Source: Symsagittifera roscoffensis (lineage: Eukaryota; Xenacoelomorpha; Acoela; Convolutidae). Taken from it: 64,000 bases of DNA. A program made the translations under genes and the position numbers. The notes beneath the pieces were generated by a model. It was not told the DNA's origin, did no database searches, and worked only from the letters and a program-made list of their open reading frames with translations. Below are positions 30,844-40,275 of this stretch, piece after piece (position 1 is the first letter of the stretch; each line of letters begins with the position of its first letter). Location: assembly GCF_963678635.1 (NCBI RefSeq), contig NC_087063.1:64401290-64465289 (forward strand). The letters run 5' to 3'.

Positions 30844-33449
30844 AATTATTAATTTTTCTCCAACTCCTTTTTCTAGTAATCTCAAATCAAAACATAAACC
30901 CTTCCCCTCGTACAGGACCACAAGATTTATTAGTAACACATTACGATTGTGAAGAAAATGAACAAAAAACACTACATAAATATGCAATAAATCAAGTATC
31001 ACAATGTGAAACAGAACCACAAGCTATAGAAACCACAGATGTAATAGCAACACTCTATTCAAAAGCCCGAGCAACAACAGTTACAGGTTATAAATTCACA
31101 GCAACATTTTCCGAAAAGAAAGTACATTGTTCACAAGTCTCGAACGGAAACAAAAACCGACTTGACCATGAATCATTCTATCAAAGTAATATAGAACGTC
31201 TTTTACATCTCAATCCCGACGATTGTAAAAATGAATTACTTAGACTAAACATCACACGAAATAAAAACTCCCAAAGAAAGTTAGTTAATTTTCAAGTTTT
31301 TCCAGACTCTGTACATCAATCACAACTTGAAAGACACCAAGGACATATAAAACTAGACGAAAAATACCCGTATAACGGCGCACACGGACGATTAACCTAT
31401 GACCTACACGATAAACATTGGATACCACACATTGGTATAAATGACCCATCAAACTGCAAAGCAGACACAAAAAATAAAGGATACCAAGAAATAATGTTTT
31501 TTGATTGGAAAATACAACTCGAAAAAATACAACTAACACGAGATTTATCAGATAATACAATGATCTATCAAGGAATCCGATTACCTTGTAAAAATGATCA
31601 AGGTTATTGCGACCCTACAACGAGAACACAAGCAACAATTGTTTGGTTCCCCGAAGATACATGTACAACATTTCAAGTAGCAAAAATACACGCTCGTATG
31701 ATAAAATTTCACGAAAAATATTTTATACAATCAATTCCATATGAACAAGTCCATCCATCACGAAAACTAAGTTCTAATTTTAGAAACATAGACAATATAG
31801 AAAATAAATTGACACGTTTTCAAATATATCAAGAAACAGAACTTGCATGTAAATACAGGAATCCACTTCACAGAACACAATACTCTGAAATATTAGTTGA
31901 ATACGAAAAAGGATTCGACATGACCACTGGAAAAGTAAAAATTGACCCATATGCCACAGGTCATCCTCCAAACGAAGGAACATCCTATATACCAGTTAAT
32001 TTTGAAAAAAGCAACGGACAACCTGGTGGACATCTAAAACCCCATGACACCAGAAGCACACGCTTACAAGAATTATCACTAATGAATACTACATATTTTG
32101 GTAATATCCACTATGATATTCATTATGATATGAAACTAGATTATACAATTAGCCGAATTTTTCAAGAAATGTCACTCTCCGAATTAGAAACACTACACCA
32201 ACTATGCGAATTAGAACGAACACAAATATTACAATCACTTGCACTAGCAGTATTAAAAATACCCTATGCAGGATACTTATTATCTGGAAATAGATCAAAT
32301 TTTTTAGACTATGAAGGAAACATCTTATGGTTTTATACTTGTACTAAAAAAGTATCACCACTATACGTTTTTGAAGATAAACGATGTTATAAAAGAATCC
32401 CTATCTTTTATAAGAATAAAGTACATTTCGTGGATACACTTTCACGAAGAACCTATTTCTGGGATACCGCAGTCCCATGTGGATCAGAAAACAGCCACAA
32501 TGTAGTACAACTAAACCCTGATGAAAATAAATATTATCTTCTCACTCCATATCCCACATTAATGCAATCACTCAAAAAATTTTCACCAGAAAGCATTCGC
32601 GCTATTGCTCGAAACCCAAATATAGACTTACAATCAATAGGAATCTATTCAAAATCAGATATTCAACATCACATTAGAACACAACAATTCCAAGAATTAT
32701 TAACACAAATGGACACCATACAAAGACAATCAATAGACCAAAATTTACGCAAACTTGCAGAAACCGCAGGATTTGCCGATATCTACACGCAAGACTATAG
32801 CGGATATTTTAAAGACATTAAAGATTATATATATCTAAACGGTGAAAAATACCGTCCCCAAGATATATCACCAATTAACATTTTTAGCTTTGTTACACTG
32901 AAAAATGAGATCCTCGATTTTCTAGGATGGCCCTACTACATCTTAGAAAAATTGACTATTTTATACGCAATGTTTAACTTTATTGGATTTCTTTTCTCAC
33001 TTTTAAAAGGAATCTACAACACGTGTGCTATACACACACAAGTAAACAGACAAGCAAGCGTAGCACGCATACTCTTTGCAGGATTTTTTGGAATCTTTTC
33101 TACATCTATAAACAAAATTCTTTTAGACGCACAAATAAAGGAATATAACACAAAAATAGCAACACGACAAAATACATACGACGAAGAACATAACAATGTA
33201 GACATAACGCCAACGGCACCACAATTACCACCCCTACCAAATAACCATCCACTATCCCTAGTCCCACGAAATTTTCGAAATTTAGCCATCACACATAATC
33301 CAAATTTTCGACTCACCACATCACAAAGTCCCATTCAACATATAATGACACACCAGTCACAAGATGATAATACTTATGAACAAATTATTGAACAACCCCA
33401 TACCACCGCTTTTCAGTCTCAAAATAATCATTTTTTTAGCCCACGATGA
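30831..33449 (+). CDS. env: Envelope-like transmembrane glycoprotein (872 aa)
   Basis: Probable membrane-fusion or receptor-binding glycoprotein. A signal peptide covers residues ~1-18 (LKLLIFLQLLFLVIS). A long ectodomain has many cysteines, N-glycosylation sequons (such as LNITR, GNRSN and MNTTY) and a motif region TIVWFPEDTCTTFQVAK. Hydrophobic segments lie at about 708-732 and 745-765, followed by a ~100-residue Pro/Gln/Asn-rich tail with PQLPPLP. This type I layout and its position after pol fit env of errantivirus-like elements. I do not recognise which viral glycoprotein family it came from. The start overlaps the preceding frame, and the stop overlaps the next start as ATGA. A possible 3' splice site (CATACTCAG) ends at 30818, 12 bases before the ATG. 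Confidence 0.82.
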   Translation: MYILKLLIFLQLLFLVISNQNINPSPRTGPQDLLVTHYDCEENEQKTLHKYAINQVSQCETEPQAIETTDVIATLYSKARATTVTGYKFTATFSEKKVHCSQVSNGNKNRLDHESFYQSNIERLLHLNPDDCKNELLRLNITRNKNSQRKLVNFQVFPDSVHQSQLERHQGHIKLDEKYPYNGAHGRLTYDLHDKHWIPHIGINDPSNCKADTKNKGYQEIMFFDWKIQLEKIQLTRDLSDNTMIYQGIRLPCKNDQGYCDPTTRTQATIVWFPEDTCTTFQVAKIHARMIKFHEKYFIQSIPYEQVHPSRKLSSNFRNIDNIENKLTRFQIYQETELACKYRNPLHRTQYSEILVEYEKGFDMTTGKVKIDPYATGHPPNEGTSYIPVNFEKSNGQPGGHLKPHDTRSTRLQELSLMNTTYFGNIHYDIHYDMKLDYTISRIFQEMSLSELETLHQLCELERTQILQSLALAVLKIPYAGYLLSGNRSNFLDYEGNILWFYTCTKKVSPLYVFEDKRCYKRIPIFYKNKVHFVDTLSRRTYFWDTAVPCGSENSHNVVQLNPDENKYYLLTPYPTLMQSLKKFSPESIRAIARNPNIDLQSIGIYSKSDIQHHIRTQQFQELLTQMDTIQRQSIDQNLRKLAETAGFADIYTQDYSGYFKDIKDYIYLNGEKYRPQDISPINIFSFVTLKNEILDFLGWPYYILEKLTILYAMFNFIGFLFSLLKGIYNTCAIHTQVNRQASVARILFAGFFGIFSTSINKILLDAQIKEYNTKIATRQNTYDEEHNNVDITPTAPQLPPLPNNHPLSLVPRNFRNLAITHNPNFRLTTSQSPIQHIMTHQSQDDNTYEQIIEQPHTTAFQSQNNHFFSPR

Positions 33450-35251
33450 GCCGCCAACTTGGATCACTACACCGATCAAATTCCCACCCAACCAATCTTA
33501 CCTCTCCAATCCCAATAATACCACTTTTTGCTTTTCCGCCACCCGATTTTCCACCTAGTAATGTAACATCAGGCATGAATTCCGACACTAATTCACACAT
33601 CTCAGTTTTATATTCCATCTCACAACTCAATAACCCGAATATTGAAACCCCCGATGAATTTGCCGACTCAGAACCATCCCCATCCAATAATTTTCATAAC
33701 TCTTCTAATTTTTCTCAACCCCCTTTTCAACCCATATTATCCAATAACCCTGACCCAATCACTCCCACACCCTCTTATGCTTCCCAAGTTACCCCAACCT
33801 ACTCCTCATACCATTCTGACCAATCATCTCATTCTCCAGACACCCCCCGAATCTCCCCAGAGCTAGATAATTTTATTACCCTTCAACAACAACCCTACCA
33901 CCTTAATACCCCAACCATAAACCAAATCTCCTCCACAAAAAATTCATCCAACCCCCCTACCCCTACACCCTCTTCAAATTATACTGAATCATTAGCACCA
34001 TCATCCACATCAACTGAATCTTCACTCAACACTAATAGAGCTTACCGCACTTTTAAAAGAAAGTTCCCCAACCATCCTTTCCCAGCAAAACCAGGAACAG
34101 CCCGTGAATACATCAACCACCCCAAGCATACTAACACAAAAGAATTTTTAGCCATCACTTTACCCTCATTCCCACAATACACCTTAAACACCCCCCACGA
34201 CACTAACGAAACACGCAACTTTGTAGATGAATACGTTTTAATGCCCACTCTCTCTTGGACCTCATATTATCATTTTACTAACCCTCTTTGCTTACCTTTA
34301 TCTAACACTCACATCGATATAGAGCGAAATACGGACATGCTATATCGACTCACTACACCACTAACCGCTAGACAATTTACTTACGTTGGATATAAAAAAT
34401 CACTAAAAACACACACTGCACCTAGAGCTAACGAATATACACTCGAATACTATGATCACAACATCATCAGAGCTAACCAAGATCAATTCTTAGACGACGA
34501 TCGCTTCGCTAATCCACAAATTACCGAGAAATTTTTCATCAAGACACCATATATATTTACACTAAACATCTTCGACCGAAAGTTTGATCACATTATTTCA
34601 GAAGCACTAACAGACACACAAGCATACGAAAGTTTTAAAGAACGCTTCCAAATATTTTCACTAACCTTTCATTTCCTTGCACCACACGAAAGAGATTTAC
34701 ACTGCTCACACGATATTATGTTGCGCACTAAACAAACCCACACATATAGTTATTATCGCTTCATCCAAAATCACTTTGACCTACACACACCCTCTAGACA
34801 ACCACACCATCGTTTTCAATTCATTAATTCCAAATACACTTCACCATTTTTCCTAAATTTCACATATTGTATTAAAGACACTAACCTCCATGGTATTCTT
34901 CGCAATTATGATCCCATAACCCAAATGTACATCTTCTGTCCCATCACCAAGACCTTCAACGCCGAAGAATCCCGACCCTTCCTTATCCCGCACGAGTTTG
35001 TACAACCTATAGAAATCCCAATTTTAGAATTCATCCACAACACTAAATTCAATCACAAATTATATAATCTAATCCAAAACACACCTTATGAGTTTGCAGT
35101 TGGCACTGAAGAACTAACCACTATTAAGGCACTTCAATTGCTTTGGCCACTGCTTCAAACTAAAAATATCATCCGCATCTTGGCTAAACTACTAACAACT
35201 TCAGAACTAATTCACGACATCTTCCCCCACGGTTTTTTCCCCGACGACTAA
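33446..35251 (+). CDS. 601-aa protein of unknown function, 3' of env
   Basis: Starts at ATG 33446 within the env stop (ATGA), so it is probably made by reinitiation on the env mRNA. Residues 1 to ~195 are Pro/Ser/Thr/Asn-rich and disordered. From about 197 (RTFKRKFPNHPF) the protein looks folded, with aromatic and charged segments and a C-terminal Leu-rich helix region (ALQLLWPLLQTKNIIRILA). There is no signal peptide, membrane segment or known catalytic motif. Its codons use C in third position far more than pol or env do, suggesting a separate origin. I recognise no family. Candidate roles such as suppressor, matrix-like or regulatory protein are speculation. Confidence 0.85.
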   Translation: MSRQLGSLHRSNSHPTNLTSPIPIIPLFAFPPPDFPPSNVTSGMNSDTNSHISVLYSISQLNNPNIETPDEFADSEPSPSNNFHNSSNFSQPPFQPILSNNPDPITPTPSYASQVTPTYSSYHSDQSSHSPDTPRISPELDNFITLQQQPYHLNTPTINQISSTKNSSNPPTPTPSSNYTESLAPSSTSTESSLNTNRAYRTFKRKFPNHPFPAKPGTAREYINHPKHTNTKEFLAITLPSFPQYTLNTPHDTNETRNFVDEYVLMPTLSWTSYYHFTNPLCLPLSNTHIDIERNTDMLYRLTTPLTARQFTYVGYKKSLKTHTAPRANEYTLEYYDHNIIRANQDQFLDDDRFANPQITEKFFIKTPYIFTLNIFDRKFDHIISEALTDTQAYESFKERFQIFSLTFHFLAPHERDLHCSHDIMLRTKQTHTYSYYRFIQNHFDLHTPSRQPHHRFQFINSKYTSPFFLNFTYCIKDTNLHGILRNYDPITQMYIFCPITKTFNAEESRPFLIPHEFVQPIEIPILEFIHNTKFNHKLYNLIQNTPYEFAVGTEELTTIKALQLLWPLLQTKNIIRILAKLLTTSELIHDIFPHGFFPDD

Positions 35252-35254
35252 CAG

Positions 35255-35332
35255 GTAAGTTGAATTAAATGAATATAACTAACTAATTGAAATATTGAAA
35301 AACTCACCATACTTTATCCATGTTTTCCTTAG
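35255..35332 (+). other. Candidate small 3' UTR intron (78 nt)
   Basis: ACAG/GTAAGTTG (donor at 35255) is close to a perfect 5' splice site. TTTTCCTTAG (ending 35332) is a pyrimidine-rich acceptor, and a second AG ends at 35340. The donor lies only three bases after the TAA of the 601-aa frame. A 78-86-nt intron is a usual size for many invertebrates. Confidence 0.55.
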
Positions 35333-36825
35333 ATTTTTAGCCTTCATCCGACGATCACCTACAAAAACCACAAAAAACAAATAAAGATCGCAAATTTCAT
35401 CAAACAGACTTCAACAATTCTATTAATCTCTTACACTTATAAATTTATAAATTTAATACCAATGCAGTAAATTCATTTCTAAAATTTTCCCCACAAGCAG
35501 TAAATCTAATTATGATGAAAATTTGTAACTTAAAATTCCCCCATAACTAGCAGTAAATTTCCAAATTCTATGCAGTAAATTAATAAAATGCAAATGCAGT
35601 ACTAACCTTTTGATATTCTCATTTATTCGCACAGAAATTCTATCCACACTCGCACAGCTCGCCCACGAAGAATTGTTTAAAATAATGAATTTCAGTTTCA
35701 AGTTTTCACACTCAACAACTCTAACATATAATAACATGTTTCAAACTTTCCTTTAACCCGGTTGGAAAGGAATCATATACTAAACAAAACTAACCAACGC
35801 AGCTTACTAAATACCACAAATCATAGAATAACAGCATGACTAAGAAAAGGAAACCAACGGTACCCAAACCGGATTAACCCAGTTTAAAACTGGATAATTT
35901 ATTCTTTTGAAGACTATTATAAAGTCTAAGAAAGAAATAATAAAACACAAAAAAGTCGAAAGACAAACCCATACCACGAACAATTTACTTTTTGGAAAAA
36001 GGACATAACCAACAAGACATAAGAAAAACCACAACAAACCCAACATAAAACGTTGTCACATAACAGGACCCCTCACAAAAACCGCATGAAATCATACTCC
36101 CATTCCTGGCCTAACCCACCAGGAAGGACGTCCTGAGCATGCTCTATAGCCGGCCTAACCCACCGCGCTACATCCACGCTTTGTGACCACACCTCTATTT
36201 TTAATAAGAGCTACTCAAGTGTGAGTAACTCTTCAAAATAACCGAACTAAAACAAAAAGCTTTTGTGAAAACAACTAACTAAAATCATAATTAAAAAATA
36301 TTAAACTAATAAACGTTTTATAAAATGTAAATTACATTATGCAATACATAGATCAGAATACAACACCAAGGACGAACATCTAAAGACAAAACGACCCCAC
36401 TACACTCGAGAGAGAATGACCAACCACAATCGATATGCCACTCACAATCACAACTCAAAGGATTTAGAGTACGACTTGACTTCGCAGAAAAGGACTTCAT
36501 TGAACTAGACCAATGACCACCTCGATGTTCAAGTATACGTACAGATCCGAATAACCAGGCATCCCCTCCACGCACAATCTCCACGCAGAACAGAAAAACC
36601 TGACATAGCAAACCATTCTGAAATCAGATTTGAGTTTGTTGCAAAGACTTAGTCGTTGTCACTAGAAGACACAACAACGTCTTATGTCTCTAACTCCAGC
36701 TTCCTGGAACTTCTTTAACAAAGAGGAAACGGAAGAAAATGATGTTCGCCAAAAACCAACGTCCATCATCCATCCTTCAAATTGCAGAAGAACTATTCTA
36801 AAAAACTCTGTAAAACCCGGATGGG
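35333..36825 (+). other. Retroelement 3' untranslated region
   Basis: About 1.5 kb with no sizeable plus-strand frame. GCAGTAAAT occurs at 35464, 35497, 35550 and 35572, with GCAGTACT at 35596. Palindromes: CCAGTTTAAAACTGG (35879-35893), a 7-bp hairpin TTCCTGG/CCAGGAA (36103-36125), AGGACGTCCT (36125-36134) and GAGCATGCTC (36135-36144). GGCCTAACCCACC appears twice (36108 and 36151). Such structure may serve RNA export, packaging or 3'-end functions. A weak polypurine stretch (GGATGGG, 36819-36825) abuts the 3' LTR and may act as the plus-strand primer; a longer purine run lies at about 36721-36740. Confidence 0.6.
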
Positions 36826-37235
36826 TGGAACCTGATCTAAACTACATTTTATGATTGGATAAATTAGATATTTTACCAATGTAAAGTATTTAATATTAAC
36901 CAATCATGATCCATCTAACTAACAACCCACTTATTTGTAAGTGCTGAAGTTACTTGTAATTTCAGCACCAGAGAGATTTGAATTTAACTTAGAAATTAGT
37001 TGGACTCTCCCGAGCACTTCAACAGCCGCAATAGACCAGTATACCCTAGATCTATTGAGCCTAGCAGAGACTAGTTAAACAACCTGAGACTAGATAGTAT
37101 AAGAGTAAGATTAGGATCGGTATTAGACTAAGAAGTTGCACGAATCTATCCGGCCGAAAATAAGATAGCGTGACGAGCAGACGGTGTACCCTATCCGAAA
37201 TTACTCTATGAGTTAACCAACTCGGTCCTAACTCA
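36826..37235 (+). repeat. 3' LTR (410 bp)
   Basis: Same length and, as read, same sequence as the 5' LTR, including the palindrome (36941-36968). It is followed by ATTT at 37236-37239, the right target-site duplication. Confidence 0.97.
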
Positions 37236-37742
37236 ATTTTTCCAGAATTTGAACAAAACGCTCAAAAATTTTTGTATTCAGGTGTTACTTATTCCAGAAA
37301 GACCAAAATCACTTCCTTTCAAATGATTTTGTTTTTTAAATTACATTTTTTTTCTGCATTCTCAATCCTTTTTCTTGTATAAAATAAATCAGCTAAGTTT
37401 TTTTGTCCCATTTTTCTTTGAACGGAGATAAACTTTTAAAAATTTCCAGGTATAATTTTTCTCTTGATGGACAATTAAACACCTTCCCCTCCCTCAAAGC
37501 AAGTTTGTTGAGGAAGTTTGTTGGGGAGAGGATGTTATTTTAGTTTGTATGTTAGATTTTTCAGCCAATCAGAATGAAATTTTTACATGCAGTTTAATAT
37601 ATATATTAATTTTTTGTGTGCATAACGTAGTCCTGGTTACAATAATATTGGCTTTTATTTTCTTATGACTTAATTTTTTTTCTTCAAAAACGCTGAAAAT
37701 TCCTATTTCCTTTGTATGGGGTGTTTATATATGCCTTGATCA
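37236..37742. other. AT-rich spacer
   Basis: Contains one plus-strand CCAATCAGAAT at 37565 followed by a TATATATA-rich stretch near 37600, and a duplicated AAGTTTGTTG word near 37500. It could be promoter-like for the small ORF that follows. Confidence 0.4.
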
Positions 37743-38069
37743 ATGTCTGATAATTTGAAAATTCAAAAATTTAAAATAATCACCATTAAAAAATTTTCCC
37801 AAAAACTAAAAGTTTGTTGCTTTTCTTATATCAATTGCAAATGCAAAGACCGTCCAACCTTTGGTGCTTTGAGTAACCAAGGTCTTTGTCACTTGTGTTC
37901 GGCTGCAAACACAATCAAAAATATTTCAGAAATAAATTTAGAAAGAAAAAATCAAAATTTTTGGTTTATGGAAAAACACCTATCATACAATTTTCATTTA
38001 TGGAAAAATGTTTATTATAGAGATTTCATACAATTATCTGTACGTATGGCATTGTATGGAATTGTATGA
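37743..38069 (+). CDS. Small cysteine-containing ORF (108 aa), unrecognised
   Basis: Starts at a real ATG, about 175 bp after a CCAATCAGAAT box and TATA-rich DNA. N-terminal half is basic; the middle carries six cysteines in 33 residues (CCFSYINCKCKD, then LCHLC), which might bind metal but fits no finger pattern I know. The C-terminal part overlaps a locally duplicated DNA word (ATTGTATG...AAGAAGTTTC at about 38053 and 38090), which argues for chance or repeat origin. Confidence 0.25.
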   Translation: MSDNLKIQKFKIITIKKFSQKLKVCCFSYINCKCKDRPTFGALSNQGLCHLCSAANTIKNISEINLERKNQNFWFMEKHLSYNFHLWKNVYYRDFIQLSVRMALYGIV

Positions 38070-39168
38070 CAAGAAGTTTCTCATATATGGGAATTGTATG
38101 GTAAGAAGTTTCGGTCATCCCGGGTAACTCCACCACGCTTTTCGCCCAATTTTTTTAAAAATCATCTCAGAGGCAATGTTTGTTTCGGTTTTGTATCTCT
38201 TATTTTTCTGAGTTTTAACCCATTGCTTCAGTTTTTATATCGCACTATACATCATTTGAAATTGCCGGGTTTTTGTTTGATATGTTCATAGTTTCATTCG
38301 CATAAAGTTTGTTCAATGTTTCAACAAAAAAATCCGAGAACTGTTATAAAACTGTTTTGTATGTTTTCAGAGTTTATTTATTGTAGAATTTGTTTTTACC
38401 AAACAAATTTTGAAATTTTTTTCTTAACAATTCAATTATAACTAGGAACGCTGGCAGATTGCTGAAAAATTACCCTGGAAGATAAAAAATGGAAATGAAT
38501 AAAGTTAACTGGCTCGTTAATGTACGTTAATGAATAATCAAAAAGTATGGTGCAAGCTGCATTCAAGAAAATGAATAATATATAATAAAATTAGCTGAAC
38601 CAATTGTAAAATAAAATTCAATTTCTTTGAAAAGTATTTAACATATTTTCGTTCGGTAAAAATTATTAAGCTTTATAGTAAAAGAATGAGCAGAAGCGAT
38701 TTCGCTGATTGAGACCTATTGGGTTAAACAACTCAACAGTCATCAGATGAAAAAGAGAATTCGAGGGGCAAGAGAAAAATACCAGACGAATAAAATAGAC
38801 CAAAATAAAGTTAAAACAATTTGTTAAAACAATTTGTAATTATTTTTGATTGAGACACTTATTTCAAAGTTCAGACCGGCATGGTATTTCGGCTAACATT
38901 GCTGTCTGGTAGGTGATTACAAGATGTCAAAGTCAAGTATGATGTGGGTGTTTTGCGGGAACTGAGAAAAATAAACCAGGCCGTGTTTTTTAATGCAAAA
39001 ACAAACAAATTCTTTTTTTCCCATTCTCCCCGCCACTACTTGCAAGAGACTAGTCTCTCCCACAATTAAGTCCTTACGCGCACCTTTTAAATTAAATTGC
39101 TCCCATGCAATTTAGCCCGCAGATATCTAGAAAAAGGCGTTAGGTATTCACAATTCTACAAAAAAAGC
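38070..39168. other. AT-rich intergenic DNA
   Basis: No gene recognised. Small duplicated words only. Confidence 0.4.
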
Positions 39169-40275
39169 GCACACTGGAGTTTCATGGATAATGATAGATT
39201 ATATTGGTTTTCATTGTCAGTTTCAAAAATATGAAAAAAAATAGTAGTATTTGATGAAAAATGGAATATAATCATTACGAGGACAAACTGTGCTCTGAAT
39301 AGGCAGTCAACTTGGTGTTTGCCAATAAAATTAAATTTAATCAATTATAACTTATTGTGATTAATTTTTTCCGATGCGTTCTTTAATGGACTATCAGTGT
39401 AATAAAAACTTGACAGTTACTTTTTGGCTTCCCGCATTTAAGAAAAGCGAAAAAAATTGATTATAATGGATTTTGTGGCCTAAAACATTGTCAAAATAAT
39501 CGATTCCCATGTTACGCTCAGACGACAAAATTGGTCTAACAATGGATTTAAATTCATTTTTCCCTCGTAAAACATATTGCGTTATAATTCATTTGAAACC
39601 CATTATAATGGATTAGAAAATAATAAGCATATCACATTAAAACAGATTTTTTCTATTTTATTTTTGTTTTGCGTCGTGCAATATTTTACAACAATTTCTG
39701 GATTTATCTAATAAGTAATGCGGAAACTTTGCAAACAAGCGTACGGCCTATTCCATTTCTAAAACTAAACTCAAATTGCAAAAGTATTTCGTTAACCTCT
39801 CCCCCTTAACGTTTGCCCCTTTGCCCCCTCCCCACACCTGAACCAGGGGGTTGGTTCAGTGGTAGAGGTACAAAGGAAGCAAAGAGGCAAACATTGGGGG
39901 GTTTCAAGGGGGCAATTGTTCAAAGGAACGTAATTCAGTTATTGAGTAACATAAAACACTAACAAAAACATCAAAGTTCCACAAAAAAATAAATTGAACA
40001 AGTAACCAAAAATAGTTTAAAATGTGGAAAAGACTTTATGTGCGTTCAAATTCGCATCTCAATAAAATAGAGAAAAATCGATTATTCGCGATTTTCATTG
40101 TCAGTGTCAACAAAAGTGAAAAAAAAATTGAATATAATGAAATTTTTGCCTCGAAAAGTAGTAATACTATAATCCATTTTTATTTGATTAGAATCGATGT
40201 TATTTTTTCATTTTTGTGGACACTGACAGTGAAACTCAATTATAATTAATTTTTTTTCATGAAACTCCAATGTGC
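39169..40275. mobile_element. TIR-bounded 1.1-kb unit (MITE-like or composite)
   Basis: GCACACTGGAGTTTCATG at 39169-39186 is matched, inverted with one mismatch, by CATGAAACTCCAATGTGC at 40258-40275. Inside the right end a second inverted repeat pairs 40092-40124 with 40203-40234 (TTTTCATTGTCAGTGTC-type arms). A copy of the same arm lies at 39209 near the left end. TATAATGGATT words recur. A related end sequence (GCACCGGAGTTTCAATG) occurs at 43490. It does not encode a transposase, so it is probably non-autonomous or nested. Confidence 0.6.
39811..39892. other. Long imperfect hairpin with tRNA A-box-like word
   Basis: GTTTGCCCCTTTGC (39811-39824) can pair with GCAAAGAGGCAAAC (39879-39892) with one wobble. 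Inside is a second hairpin, GAACCA/TGGTTC. The loop side holds GGTTCAGTGGTAGAGG, close to a tRNA A box, but I see no matching B box at the right distance, so a tRNA gene is not supported. Confidence 0.4.

Larger units (their letters stand above)
18359..37235 (+). mobile_element. Complete giant Ty3/gypsy-type retrovirus-like element with env and extra ORFs
   Basis: Seen: 410-bp LTRs reading identically at both ends, TG...CA termini, 4-bp ATTT duplications at 18355-18358 and 37236-37239, a primer-binding-site-like sequence, and intact gag-pol and env-like frames. The protease, RT, RNase H, integrase order and the GPY/F module after integrase are typical of Metaviridae (Ty3/gypsy). Length is 18.9 kb; most members are about 5-10 kb, so this one is unusually large. 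The excess is a 1.25-kb leader, a long Gag N-terminal extension, ORF1, the membrane and methionine-free frames, a 601-aa ORF and a 1.6-kb 3' UTR. Identical LTRs and intact frames indicate a recent insertion. The transcribed strand is strongly A- and C-rich and G-poor, unlike the flanks. Confidence 0.96.

Noticed and set aside
39851-39900. tRNA gene suggested by an A-box-like GGTTCAGTGGTAGAGG
   Set aside because: No anticodon arm, T arm or B box at the right spacing; the surrounding hairpin does not give a cloverleaf.
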